A stretch of DNA of 64,000 bases from Fragilaria crotonensis (lineage: Eukaryota; Bacillariophyta; Fragilariophyceae; Fragilariales; Fragilariaceae): positions 55,618 through 119,617 of the forward strand of contig JAKSYS010000106.1 in the NCBI GenBank assembly GCA_022925895.1, written 5' to 3'. The notes under the pieces are model-generated. The model was not told where the DNA came from. It ran no database searches and saw only the letters and a list, made by a program, of their open reading frames with translations. Position numbers and translations under genes: made by a program. Shown here in pieces: positions 23,210 through 32,934 of the stretch. Positions within the stretch are counted from its first letter, which is position 1. Each line of letters begins with the position of its first letter.

Positions 23210-25499
23210 GGTTTTTTCCCTTACTTTAATTACGTTCGACAGAGGGGTACACCGAATAATGTCTGGGACTTAAAATTTAATACGGTGGCCCATCAGGAGC
23301 GGGGTTTACGGGCTAGCAGTACTTCAGAGTAGATTGGGCGAGGCACCTGCATCACGACAGTAGTTTTTGGATGGGACAATACGAGTGCTCTAGTTCATGT
23401 ATCCAAGAGTGAGAGTCGCGATGTTGGTGTACACTCTGATGAGCTGAAGCATTAAAAATGCACTTTTTATTTAAAGAATCGCACCCGAACATGAAATGAA
23501 ATCAAATCAGGCAAAAGGTGAACTTATTGTCAAACGTTCGTGATATTCCGTGGCTGTCGCAGTGTAAGGACGAAGGAAACCACAACTATTGAAGAAGGTC
23601 AGAACGTTCCATTCATCCAAGTTAAAGATACAGAGCCATCTGTACCTCCGAAGGCCACTTGTGGGTCGCGAGTGCATGGATAACTAGATTAGTAGCAAGG
23701 CAGTGTTGAGCGCACCAGATGCCATCCCTTGCCACCGAACGACTTGTTGTATAGCAAACAGTTCTACTCTCTGGTAGACGGCGCTTCATCTTCTCTGGTT
23801 CAGCTTGTTTTAATACCCCTTGTGATCAATCCTCTTGATTGCCTTCAACTTTTGTACGTATTGTAACAACTAGATGATTGTTTCTTGAATCTCTCCATCG
23901 TCATATATCTGTCCATGAAAGTACTACTCCACTTCCATGTCTGCTGGATACTCCCCAGCCTCAATGTCCTTCAGAAATCGGAACTTGTAATGAAGACAAG
24001 GCATTCAACATGCTTTGCAAAGTTCACTTTGATAGAACAGTGACAAGTTCGGCAATTTTCATCACATGACAACTGAATAAAAATACGTGATATGAAGCGT
24101 ATCTATACAACGTTTGGAGACAATAAACAGATATCAGTCACTGGGTATGTTGCCATAATTGTTGCAGGAAATGAGAAAGTTTTGAACCCTTCGGTGAAAA
24201 GAGTCCGTATGTACGCCACCAATATCCTTGTGGATTGTCATATATATCATTTAGCTAATGGAGGCAGCATTTTCAGCTGTGAAGGGAAAAAAATGGTATG
24301 TGAACAACAAGGGAATATGCAGATGTAGCAGCTGTGACTTCTGTTTCAGCACCTCAAAGGTGAATAGAGGCTGTGCATGAGCTTTGAAATGCCAAAGGAA
24401 AAGCATTGGCTCAATATGACTAGTATGCAGTCAATGAGATGACAAAGGTTCATGCCATCCAGTTGGTTGAGCATTTGTTGTCAGCAAGATTGAGGTGTAA
24501 GGAATCCTAACAACAAGTTGAATGTTGTTTCAACATACTATGATGCCAACAACTTGATCTACACCTTGTTTGCAGCATCTCAAACCTTGTTGTGGAAACA
24601 CAAAGGACAGGATGAAGAACAGCACTACTGCCACTGAGGATGGGCTACCCGCAGTTCTTCAGTTGTTCTTGCAAAGTTGCATTCATGTAATTCTTGTCAC
24701 TCGGTAGCTACATAATAAGGGGTATTGCATATAATGATGAGGTTGCAAACAACCCGTTTCTTGAAAAATTGCAGCGTGCTCTCAAGCTACAACTTCAGTT
24801 GCATCACCCCATTCGCACTTATCTAGCATATGCAATTTATCTTCTTAAAATAACATCATCCGACATGGCATTTGCCTTCTTGGTTTGATCAACGATTGGT
24901 TTGGAGGAACACTAGTATCTGTAGTCACCAAAGTCAATGAGCCTCTTTTTATTTGGGACATTTGGATGTTGCTTGATTGATTTGCAAGACTGCTTTCTGA
25001 CATTCAAAAGGATCTTGAGGTTGACATTGAACTGGTGGAACTTTGTGGTGGTGGTGCATTTCTTTCTGAGATCTGCTTGAATGTACCTTGCAAGAAGGGG
25101 AGGTTTTCAAACATGAAATCTTCATTGGTGTTTCAGTTCAATCTTTCTACCAGTTCATGAAGACAAATTGGGCAATCCACTGCAAATAGCACTTTAGATA
25201 TCTTGATGATCAAGTTTCCAACACCTCATAACCTTGGGGTTTAAATCCACAGCAAGCTAACAGGGCTGCATATTGAATTGTGTTGCTGTTTTGGATGGTT
25301 AGTATCATCTACAGAATCCAGTGTAATTCTTCAACGCTGAGGCCATGAACATAAAGTCTTTCTTTTCAGGGCATTACGAGATCTACGGGATAAATGTCCA
25401 GGCAGAATGTGACCACAAATGCTGCTTTTCACTGAATGGAATTTCAGGTCCAGGAGTGTAAGCATCATGAGATTTGGTTAAACAAGTGTTTAATATCAT
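23210..25499. other. Gene-poor stretch after the helicase
   Basis: No supported gene. Small plus-strand frames at 23878-24069, 24092-24328 and 24694-24888 lack domains. The composition, with many short fragments of open frame on both strands, suggests old mobile-element debris, but I could not assign a family. Confidence 0.4.
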
Positions 25500-25735
25500 G
25501 TACAAATTGCTGATTCAAAGTTGGAGGTTCTGAGGGTGGAAAGGAGTCCAGGACAACTGTGGTTTTTGTACTGATGTTTAACAGTATACAATGAACGTAG
25601 GAATTTGCGAAAGCAAGGCCGGATGGGACTCAGCTTCTGGCAATGATAGCATCCCAAGAATGCCAATAACAAGAACAACCTGTAACCTGCTGCACCTTGA
25701 CTGTGAGCCTGCTCACCGCCGGTGGCCTCGAACAA
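25500..25735 (-). repeat. Dispersed repeat, copy 2
   Basis: Diverged copy of 13612-13835, same orientation, with colinear blocks over about 220 bp. The open minus frame 25496-25738 encodes YTVKHQYKNHSCPGLLS, aligning with the frame in copy 1. Confidence 0.55.
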
Positions 25736-25739
25736 CATT

Positions 25740-27319
25740 TAATTTCTTTACAAGCCAGTAGTTAATATATATCAAGATGGCTGTTGGACTGATGGTTAAG
25801 ATGTGGGGCATTCATGTCCCCTCCTGCCCACTATTGATCTATTGCAAGAACACCAAGTGGTTGAAAATGCCACCTGCCAATGTACATATCTTTTGTTCTG
25901 CCTCCATCTGTCTAGATTTAGTAGTGCCTTTGGACGTGGCTGATCGTTCTCTTTGTACATATTTGTGAGGCATGCATTCTGCTCTTAGTAATTGACACTA
26001 TTGAGAGAAGATTCAGCATAATCAAAAGAAATTTGCTTATGTTGCGCTCCTACTTGATTGGTCACGTGGCTGAAACAGCTTGTTTCTTATGAGAAATGTT
26101 ATGGTTGAGAAACAAATGTAATAGTAGGTACATACTAGTACAAAGTCAGTACCTATGACAAGTGCTTGAGGATTGCCTTGCTAGTAGCTAGAGTCTGCTT
26201 GATGTTGGTTTTTAAGAAGTTACATCCTCTGAAGAAGGACGAATTACTGTGCACAACCATGCCAGGGAGGACAACAAGCTCTGCAGAGGCTGGCTGCTTT
26301 ACAAATGAATGGCAGCCATATTTGCAAGGATCCGTATGAAAATGCCATTTCAGTCTTCTCATTGGTGGAATGTGTCCTACGCCGTCAACAGCATGCTCAT
26401 TTAGCTAGTTTGGTCAGTTCTTAAATTAATGTAGGAAAGTTTCTGTCCATACTTTCCTGCAGGATTTTGAATGCATGTCCTCACCACAGAGATGAAGGAA
26501 TTCAGCCACTTAACAAAGTACCAATCCCATATACTAGTCCTCAGTCATCAGTTAGTATTCTGAGTTGTAGTCAATTTAGCTACTAATCAGGGCATGTTGT
26601 GCAATTGTTTCAATGAGTGAGGACGCCCAGCAGTGACTATCCTTTGCAAATCTGCAGTAGTCAAGTTTCAAGTTTTGACTTGCTTGTACTTCCTGTGAAG
26701 ATGAGGTTCGAGTCAACGCTAGTAGAAGTGCCTTCAAGGTTGGTTTTGCAGTGGCAAGTCGGCTTGGCTTTGTGATGGTACCTTTAGCGGGGTTGTTGTT
26801 TTTGACAACTTGCGCTTATAATGTGTACTCCAGTATGACATAACACTTTAGCTAATTAACACTATCATTTGTGTACGTAGTACTCAAGTACATCAGTGCG
26901 CACTGTCATATCTCGAAGATGGATTGGATTTAATACATACAATTGTTACTGCCTCACAACAGCGAATTGCATAAATGGGCCTCAAGTGATCACACCCTAT
27001 ACGTCGTACATCGTTGATGTACTAGTCTAACGTTTCATAGACGTATGCATACATTATGGAATACGTTCTACACTTAGTCATTGACTGCATCTACTGTATG
27101 CATACTGTAGTAGATGTAAAATGTGAGTGTATGTCATACCTACGACAACAAGGGAACTTGAACATCCAATTGCCCAACCACATCATTCGAAGAATTATTT
27201 GCATCGGAACTCTAAAATCAAAATCCGAATTGGTGTTGCGATCTGCCGGGAAAAAGCTTGACCTTTTTCCAAGACTTCACCGTCCACTGCACAAAATTCA
27301 TCACACAGGATTCAAAACA
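25740..27319. other. Intergenic, no gene seen
   Basis: No supported gene. The frame 27056-27487 covers exon 1 of the next gene only as a shadow. GTAC words become frequent from about 26870 towards the gene start. Confidence 0.45.
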
Positions 27320-27855
27320 ATGTTGTCTCGCATCTCCATTCCAGTCCGCACCAAGCTTGTATTATCCGTTGCCGCTCGATCATTCTTCGAAGCTCCGAGC
27401 ATCACGGTGAGTGCTGTGGGAACAGGACAGGACTTGAGGCTGTATTTGAGACAATGTACTCCGCCATCTATGAAATCTAACCCCTAATCTCGTCCAATTC
27501 ACAAATGCAGTACTCAGGAGGTCACAGAGGTCCCAGCCCGCAGGGTGGCTTTTATGCGAGCGGACGCTCGAAAGACTACCATCCCCACCGACCAGAGATG
27601 CTTGCCATGGAGGCCGATGTGGCAGTCGTTTCCCATGTGATGCGAGAAGTTCAGCTCCTTGAAGAGGTGTTAAAAGAGCAGAAGCTTGAGAACTCCCTTC
27701 AAACCCGTTCCTCAATCAAGAAGTTGATCACTTCCCATCCATTCGTCGATAGTCTGGCTCGTTTGGAGTGTGCTAGAGGAGAACCCATCTGGGGCCTCTC
27801 TATGAACGAAAGGGAGATGGTTACTAGTGCTCGAGAGAAGGTCAACCAGTGCTAG
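27320..27855 (+). CDS. Small mitochondrial-type protein, copy B, one intron
   Basis: Exon 1 (27320-27406, 29 codons) encodes MLSRISIPVRTKLVLSVAAR, another basic presequence-like leader, and ends ITACG-style in the same place as copy A. The GT-AG intron (27407-27510, phase 0) is followed by exon 2 (27511-27855) beginning YSGGHRGPSPQGGFYASGRS. The helical middle (MLAMEADVAVVSHVMREVQL, SIKKLITSHPFVDSLARLEC) and the ending PIWGLSMNEREMVTSAREKV match copy A (8727-9289). The two genes are clear paralogues that have diverged strongly in the leader and linker. Function is unknown; mitochondrial import is an inference from the leader. Confidence 0.8.
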
Positions 27856-27986
27856 ACAAGGAGCTGAGGCCTGACGAACCTACCAATCGTGAACACTGAC
27901 ATTGATGTTTGCATGATGAGCTCTATAGAGGTCTGACGATCCTGCAATTGCTTAGCACTGACTTTGATGTTTTACACTATTTGAAC

Positions 27987-29519
27987 CTACCTCCGTAGCT
28001 GTGCGTCTTCGAATGCTGAGTTGTGGACTGTTCTCAGTTTCGCTTTCTTGTCGTTCGATTTTGGCTTCCTGATTTTCAGAATTTTCTTGGAGCCCTTCGG
28101 ATCTTTGCTGGCATTCTTACCGTCGTCCCCATCATCCTCCAGAACCCCCTTCCCTTTCTTGCCGCCATCTGTCTCGACACCCTTTCCTATCCCTCGATCC
28201 TCTGTGCCATCTTCTTTTACTGACGCCCCTTTCTTCCCACTGTCACTATGAGTCCCATTCTTATCTATTCCTTTGTCATAAACGTCACCGTCGCCGTCGT
28301 GCGTCCCGTTCTTGTCCATTCCTTTTGAACCTCCTTTTCCAGATCCATTGACAAATTCGTCATCATCATGGCCCTGCGTTCTGTTTTTGTCCGTTCCGTT
28401 TGGCCCTCCGTTTCCAGTGGCATTGACAAATTCGTCATCGTCGTAGATATGAGTCCCGTTCTTGCCCATTTCCTTTGGCTCTCCCTTGCCAGCTCCATCG
28501 ACGAATTCGTCATCGTCGTGCGTTGCATTTCGGTCTGATCCGTTGGGTGTTCCCTTCCCTGCGTGACCATCGTCATCGTCGTCGTCGCCGCCATGCGTTT
28601 CGTTCTTTGCAGGGCCCTTTGGTGGCTTTGTTCCAGGATTGTCACCGTCATCGTCATCACCTTCATGGTGGGTTTGGTTCTTGTCAGGTCCCTTGGGATG
28701 CTCTGTTCCATGATGGCTACCACCGTCGTCATCGCCGAGGAGTGCATCGTCGTCGATCTCCTTCGGCACGGGAAGACTACCGTCATCATCATCGTCGCCG
28801 TTGCTAATGGATGAAGGTGGGAGCGGCATGGCGGGAGGCTTCGGGAGTGCGGGGGAGGTTGAGGGTGATATCTGCGACATTGTTGATGGGCGATCCGACT
28901 CCGGAGCGTCCGACGGCATGGTTGTTGGGGTCGCAGAGGGAAAGGTTTCCGGTGCAATTGTCGTTTCATCTTCGGGCGGGAAAGAAACTTGAACGGGAAC
29001 GGGGATTGGAGCAAGTTCAACAGGATTGGCAACTGGAGCAGGCGATGGAGCTGGGATGGGCGAGCCGGAAGTATTGTCGGTTGAATTGCTGTATCCGCAC
29101 AGGTCATTGATTAAACGTGGTAAATTCCTACATTGTTCGCTTGGGATCTTTCCTCTGGCACCGAAATCTTCCAGATCAATGCAAGGAACGGATGGTTGAT
29201 TTGGAAAACTGAAGAGAGCGTCCGGCATAGTCACAACTTTGCCTTCTCCACACACTGAGCATCCCCGTACAGTCTCATTGACTTGGCAGCCACACATATC
29301 TTGAATCATATCAGGAAGAAAGTCGCAGGAATTTTCGGGTAAATCTCCATTGAAGCCTGCTTGCTCTAGGACTCCGCAAGTAGAGGATGGCTGATTTGGG
29401 AACGAGAAGGTTGCATCTGGCATGGTGACAATTTTTCCTTCACCGCACACAGAACAATTTTGAGCACCTGCCTGCAGCGCTTGTTGTAGTAATATCAGTA
29501 AAGCGATGAAGGATCTCAT
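27987..29519 (-). CDS. Secreted acidic glycoprotein with two diatom Cys-rich repeats
   Basis: From MRSFIALLILLQQALQAGAQ (signal peptide, start at 29519; an in-frame ATG nine codons upstream would weaken it) the protein is about 510 residues. Two tandem modules of about 60 residues follow (CSVCGEGKIVTMPDATFSFP and CSVCGEGKVVTMPDALFSFP, each ending LCG/MCG-C type), a module frequent in secreted diatom proteins. Next is a Pro/Ser/Thr-rich stretch (about 160-260). Then come some seven imperfect acidic repeats, each with Asp runs and an N-x-T glycosylation site (DKNQTH, AKNETH, DRNATH, GKNGTH). The last 60 residues are Lys-rich. This looks like a cell-wall or extracellular-matrix protein; a role in silica or adhesion is speculation. 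Confidence 0.82.
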   Translation of the reverse strand: MRSFIALLILLQQALQAGAQNCSVCGEGKIVTMPDATFSFPNQPSSTCGVLEQAGFNGDLPENSCDFLPDMIQDMCGCQVNETVRGCSVCGEGKVVTMPDALFSFPNQPSVPCIDLEDFGARGKIPSEQCRNLPRLINDLCGYSNSTDNTSGSPIPAPSPAPVANPVELAPIPVPVQVSFPPEDETTIAPETFPSATPTTMPSDAPESDRPSTMSQISPSTSPALPKPPAMPLPPSSISNGDDDDDGSLPVPKEIDDDALLGDDDGGSHHGTEHPKGPDKNQTHHEGDDDDGDNPGTKPPKGPAKNETHGGDDDDDDGHAGKGTPNGSDRNATHDDDEFVDGAGKGEPKEMGKNGTHIYDDDEFVNATGNGGPNGTDKNRTQGHDDDEFVNGSGKGGSKGMDKNGTHDGDGDVYDKGIDKNGTHSDSGKKGASVKEDGTEDRGIGKGVETDGGKKGKGVLEDDGDDGKNASKDPKGSKKILKIRKPKSNDKKAKLRTVHNSAFEDAQLRR

Positions 29520-30176
29520 GGTGTCTTGAGGCGTCTCAACCCTCAAAAGAATTTTCCAAACTGAAACTCAGGCCGACGAAAATGTGAGCAAAATTTCATC
29601 GGCTGCGTGCGTTGCGGGCGTTGAGCCGTCTTTTTTGAAACCTTCGTACGATTACTCTACCGTATCACTTAAACTGGGTACTGTACAGTTCACAATACTC
29701 TCTTGGAAGTACCAGCAGTACTTGTACCTGGTACTGTAACCCCTGGCATGCATGGTATCCATTCATGTAGGAATAGTACTGGTACAAATTACAACTGCAC
29801 AGGGACTATCATACTAGACTAATGCGAGAGTAGTGGGATGAGCAGGGATGAGATGTACAGTGTACAGTACTACAGTACTTGTACTTGAAAGCAAATGTGG
29901 TGTACGCCCGCCGGCTCCCGCCGAGTTCCGAGTATGACCGGTAATACAAGATACAAGGTACTTGTACATACTTGTACTAAAGTTAGTATGATATGCTCTC
30001 TATGTGAGAGTACTCGTACCAATTACCAGTTAAATGTTAAATGTACGCTCTACTCTAGTAGAGTACCAGGTACTCCATGCTCCAGGTATCATACAAGTAC
30101 TTCGAATGCGCATCGAGAATCTTCCACTTGAGGCTTGATATGAGGTGGTATGCACTATGCACTAGCGTAGGCATTC
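29520..30176. promoter_or_regulatory. Divergent promoter region, GTAC-rich
   Basis: Separates two divergent genes. Positions 29660-30110 contain GTAC at very high density together with CTCTAGTAGAGTACCAGGTAC-like words. No gene is seen. Confidence 0.4.
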
Positions 30177-31061
30177 ATGACTAAAACAAGACGACTGCTA
30201 CATTCCGATGTTTCGACTTCCCACTTCCGACTGAACATGAGAATCCCGTTCATGTCCACGATACTTCACTCCACCAAAGTTGGTGGTCAATCCTCTTCAG
30301 TGTATCTTCACGGATTACTGGGAAACGGAAAGAACCTCAAGACCATGGCAACCAAGTTTGGTGGAGGATTGTTGTTGGATTTGAGAGGGCACGGGCGGAG
30401 CCCTAGTGGATCTCCGCCCCACACATTTGAAAACTGTGCAAAGGATGTCTTGGCAACTGTCGGTTCCGAGAATCCAACTGCAGTTGTTGGCCATTCCTTT
30501 GGAGGTCGCGTAGCCCTAGAATGTGCAATTCTGTTGTCGGATGCATCTGCTGAAGCCGAGACCACAACTTGGCTCCTTGACACAGTACCCGGAGAGGCGA
30601 ACGGCTCAGTTGGAGCTGTGATTGATGCATTACAATCGATCAACCCGAAAAACTACGAAAATCGTCAACAATTGTCAGAAGCCCTTCACAAAGAACATAA
30701 ATTAGAGATGGGACTAGCTCAATGGTTAACGTCCAGTGCGTCACCCTCCTCTGATGGTTTGGAATGGGGCTTCGACTTGAGCGTCGTCAACGCCCTTATG
30801 CCCGAATTCAAATCCCAGGATTTTATGGGCAAGCTTGAACACTTAGTTTTGACGGGCAATCAGAACAATACGGTTCACCTTGTGAGAGGTGGGAAGAACC
30901 CAGGCTGGACTGTCGATGTGGTTTCGAAGCTGCACGACTTGTCCATTCGAAGCAACGGCAAGTTTTTCATGCATACGTTGCCAAAGGCTGGACATTGGGT
31001 ACATGTCGACGATCTGCCGGGACTAGTGAACTTGTGGGAGGCTTACGCGCGACAATATTAG
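30177..31061 (+). CDS. Alpha/beta hydrolase, ABHD11/YbfF-like
   Basis: 294 residues. An Arg/Ser-rich N-terminus (MTKTRRLLHSDVSTSHFRLN) may be an organelle leader; ATGs at codons 21 and 26 are alternative starts. The fold signature follows: oxyanion segment VYLHGLLGNGKN, the LLLDLRGHGRS strand, nucleophile elbow VVGHSFGGRVAL (Ser about residue 106) and the C-terminal catalytic His in AGHWVHVDD (about 270). The length and HGLLGN...DLRGHGRS pattern match ABHD11-type hydrolases, mitochondrial in animals. The real substrate is unknown; ester or thioester hydrolysis is the family expectation. There is no frameshift. Confidence 0.85.
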   Translation: MTKTRRLLHSDVSTSHFRLNMRIPFMSTILHSTKVGGQSSSVYLHGLLGNGKNLKTMATKFGGGLLLDLRGHGRSPSGSPPHTFENCAKDVLATVGSENPTAVVGHSFGGRVALECAILLSDASAEAETTTWLLDTVPGEANGSVGAVIDALQSINPKNYENRQQLSEALHKEHKLEMGLAQWLTSSASPSSDGLEWGFDLSVVNALMPEFKSQDFMGKLEHLVLTGNQNNTVHLVRGGKNPGWTVDVVSKLHDLSIRSNGKFFMHTLPKAGHWVHVDDLPGLVNLWEAYARQY

Positions 31062-31332
31062 GTCAAGGAAAATGGAACATGCTTTTCTATTTTCCGGACA
31101 CTGCCGACAACAACATTGGAATGTAGGATGTTGAGCTGGATCAAGATACGTTTGTGGTCGTCGCCGTTAGATGCGAACTTGGTGTCGCCTCGTCGTCAAG
31201 TAACGGAGAGTGGAATTTGTGGACATTGTGTTTCGGTAAACATCATTGAAGTGAGTTGAACCGATTGATCTACCGGTAGATCATCATGGACGTCATCAAG
31301 AATTCAATGCCGCCACATTAGGCCGACGTCGT

Positions 31333-32292
31333 CTAAATCACACCAGCTTCGTCTCTCAAAACATGTATTACTTCATCGTGCACCTTGCCATTGCTTCCGC
31401 AAATTTTTCGCGTTCGTAGAGAATAGTCTTGGCCACTCAAGTCCGTGAACCGCCCTCCAGCTTCCGTGATGAGGAGGGCTCCAGCTGCAATGTCCCAGCT
31501 GCTCAAATCATACTCCCAGTAACAAGTCAGTCTACCATTTGCCACCCAAGCTAGCATAAGCGCTGCTGATCCGAGCATACGAATAGTTCGTACTTTAGGC
31601 ATGAGGGCTTCAATTCCCTTCAACGACATTCTCATGGATTCTTCACCCGGCGGCGACCCCATGGCAACAATCGCGTCTCCAATTACTGCTTGCTCCCCCA
31701 CGTGGATTCGAGCTCCATTCATGTACGCGCCGCGTCCCTGAACAGCTGTAAACAGCTCATCGCGGTGGGGATCGTAAATTACTCCCACCATAACTTGACC
31801 TCGGTAGGTGGCAGCAATTGAAGGCATACATAGTGGCATGCCATGAACAAAATTGGATGTACCATCGATAGGATCCACAATCCAAAGCCAATCGTTGGAA
31901 TCGTTGAGTTTGGTGTCCAATGCAGCGGCGCTGGCGTCCTTTCCAGGAGGGACATCTTCTTCTCCCAAAAACCCGTGATCGGGAAATATTTCCAAGACAG
32001 TATCTCGTATGGCTTGTTCACAGAGGGGATCAATCAAGGTCAGCAAATCCCGGCTATTCGCCTTGCGTTCCGTGACTTCGGCACCTCCAGCATTCCCGAG
32101 GATAATGGCACCTGCCTTTTGAGCTGCCGCAATCGCAACCTCGCGCACCTTGTCTAGTAGCACGTCATCGGTAACGTCTGTTGTCATTCTTATGGCCAGT
32201 CGGGATTTAGGAGAATAAACAGCAAACCCGGTTGTGAAAGGAGAGAAGAGGAGGAGCGGCAGAATTAATGTCGCGATGATGGATGGACTCAT
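31333..32292 (-). CDS. Inositol monophosphatase family enzyme, probably plastid-targeted
   Basis: The start [20 protein letters not shown] (32292) gives 319 residues. The frame extends upstream to 32472, but the extra 60 residues would bury the signal peptide. The signal peptide is followed by [14 protein letters not shown], and the Phe after the likely cleavage site fits the diatom plastid rule. Metal and phosphate motifs are all present: GEED (about residue 110), DPIDGT (about 140) and SWDIAAG (about 267). This makes it a Mg-dependent phosphatase of the IMPase superfamily. Candidate substrates are myo-inositol 1-phosphate, L-galactose 1-phosphate or histidinol phosphate, and the sequence does not decide between them. 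The gene is tail-to-tail with the hydrolase at 30177. Confidence 0.88.
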   Translation of the reverse strand: MSPSIIATLILPLLLFSPFTTGFAVYSPKSRLAIRMTTDVTDDVLLDKVREVAIAAAQKAGAIILGNAGGAEVTERKANSRDLLTLIDPLCEQAIRDTVLEIFPDHGFLGEEDVPPGKDASAAALDTKLNDSNDWLWIVDPIDGTSNFVHGMPLCMPSIAATYRGQVMVGVIYDPHRDELFTAVQGRGAYMNGARIHVGEQAVIGDAIVAMGSPPGEESMRMSLKGIEALMPKVRTIRMLGSAALMLAWVANGRLTCYWEYDLSSWDIAAGALLITEAGGRFTDLSGQDYSLRTRKICGSNGKVHDEVIHVLRDEAGVI

Positions 32293-32934
32293 GATCCTGG
32301 TGTGGTGATAGCCCAATTGGACGATTGACAGTCGACAGAATCGATGGAAAATGTGAACGTATCGTAGAGTGACGTACGATGGGGGACATGGCGACCGCTT
32401 GGTCCTCGGAGCTCGGAGTACAGTGCAAGAACTGGAACACCAGTAATTCATATGTGAGCTCCCATATGCCATAGGAGACGAACGCGTTCAAGGTCCACAG
32501 GACTGTACAAGTTGAATCAACTATTACTGTAATACTTAGTACTAGTACAGTAGCATGTTCATGAGAAAGTGTGACATCTGGTTAGGGTCACATGGACCAA
32601 TCAGGATAATTCCTCTTTCATCGCGGCCAGAAAGCCCCAGTCAAAAGTTCGGATAAAATGATGAGGTGGACACCAACGAAGCCTACCTGGCAATGTTGTG
32701 GGAGAGGACCCAGCATGGCACACCCTTAGCAATAATTCTGGTTGCCAGACCGGGTGCCACCACGAGGCATTGCTCAAGACTGCTATCACACCAGGTAGTG
32801 ACAGCAACCCTTCATGAGAACAGGAGTGTCACAGTTGGAATCAGTCGTATTTTCGTCTTAGTTTGTTATTCACTTGCTCCCTTCTTGCGAATTGAATTAC
32901 TGGGTTTCCTTTGTTTAAATTGCTGACACAAAGA
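32293..32934. promoter_or_regulatory. Divergent intergenic region
   Basis: Holds the promoters of the phosphatase (minus) and the fibrillin-like gene (plus). No gene or repeat was recognised. Two short frames (32601-32807 minus, 32666-32926 plus) have no motif. Confidence 0.35.

Noticed and set aside
26700-26720. GGTTCGAGTC-like T-arm word suggesting a tRNA
   Set aside because: No acceptor stem, D-arm or anticodon arm could be built around it.
28265-29107. 280-codon Arg/Thr/Met-rich minus-strand frame
   Set aside because: Shadow of the acidic repeat gene in another frame; the real frame has a signal peptide and ordered modules.
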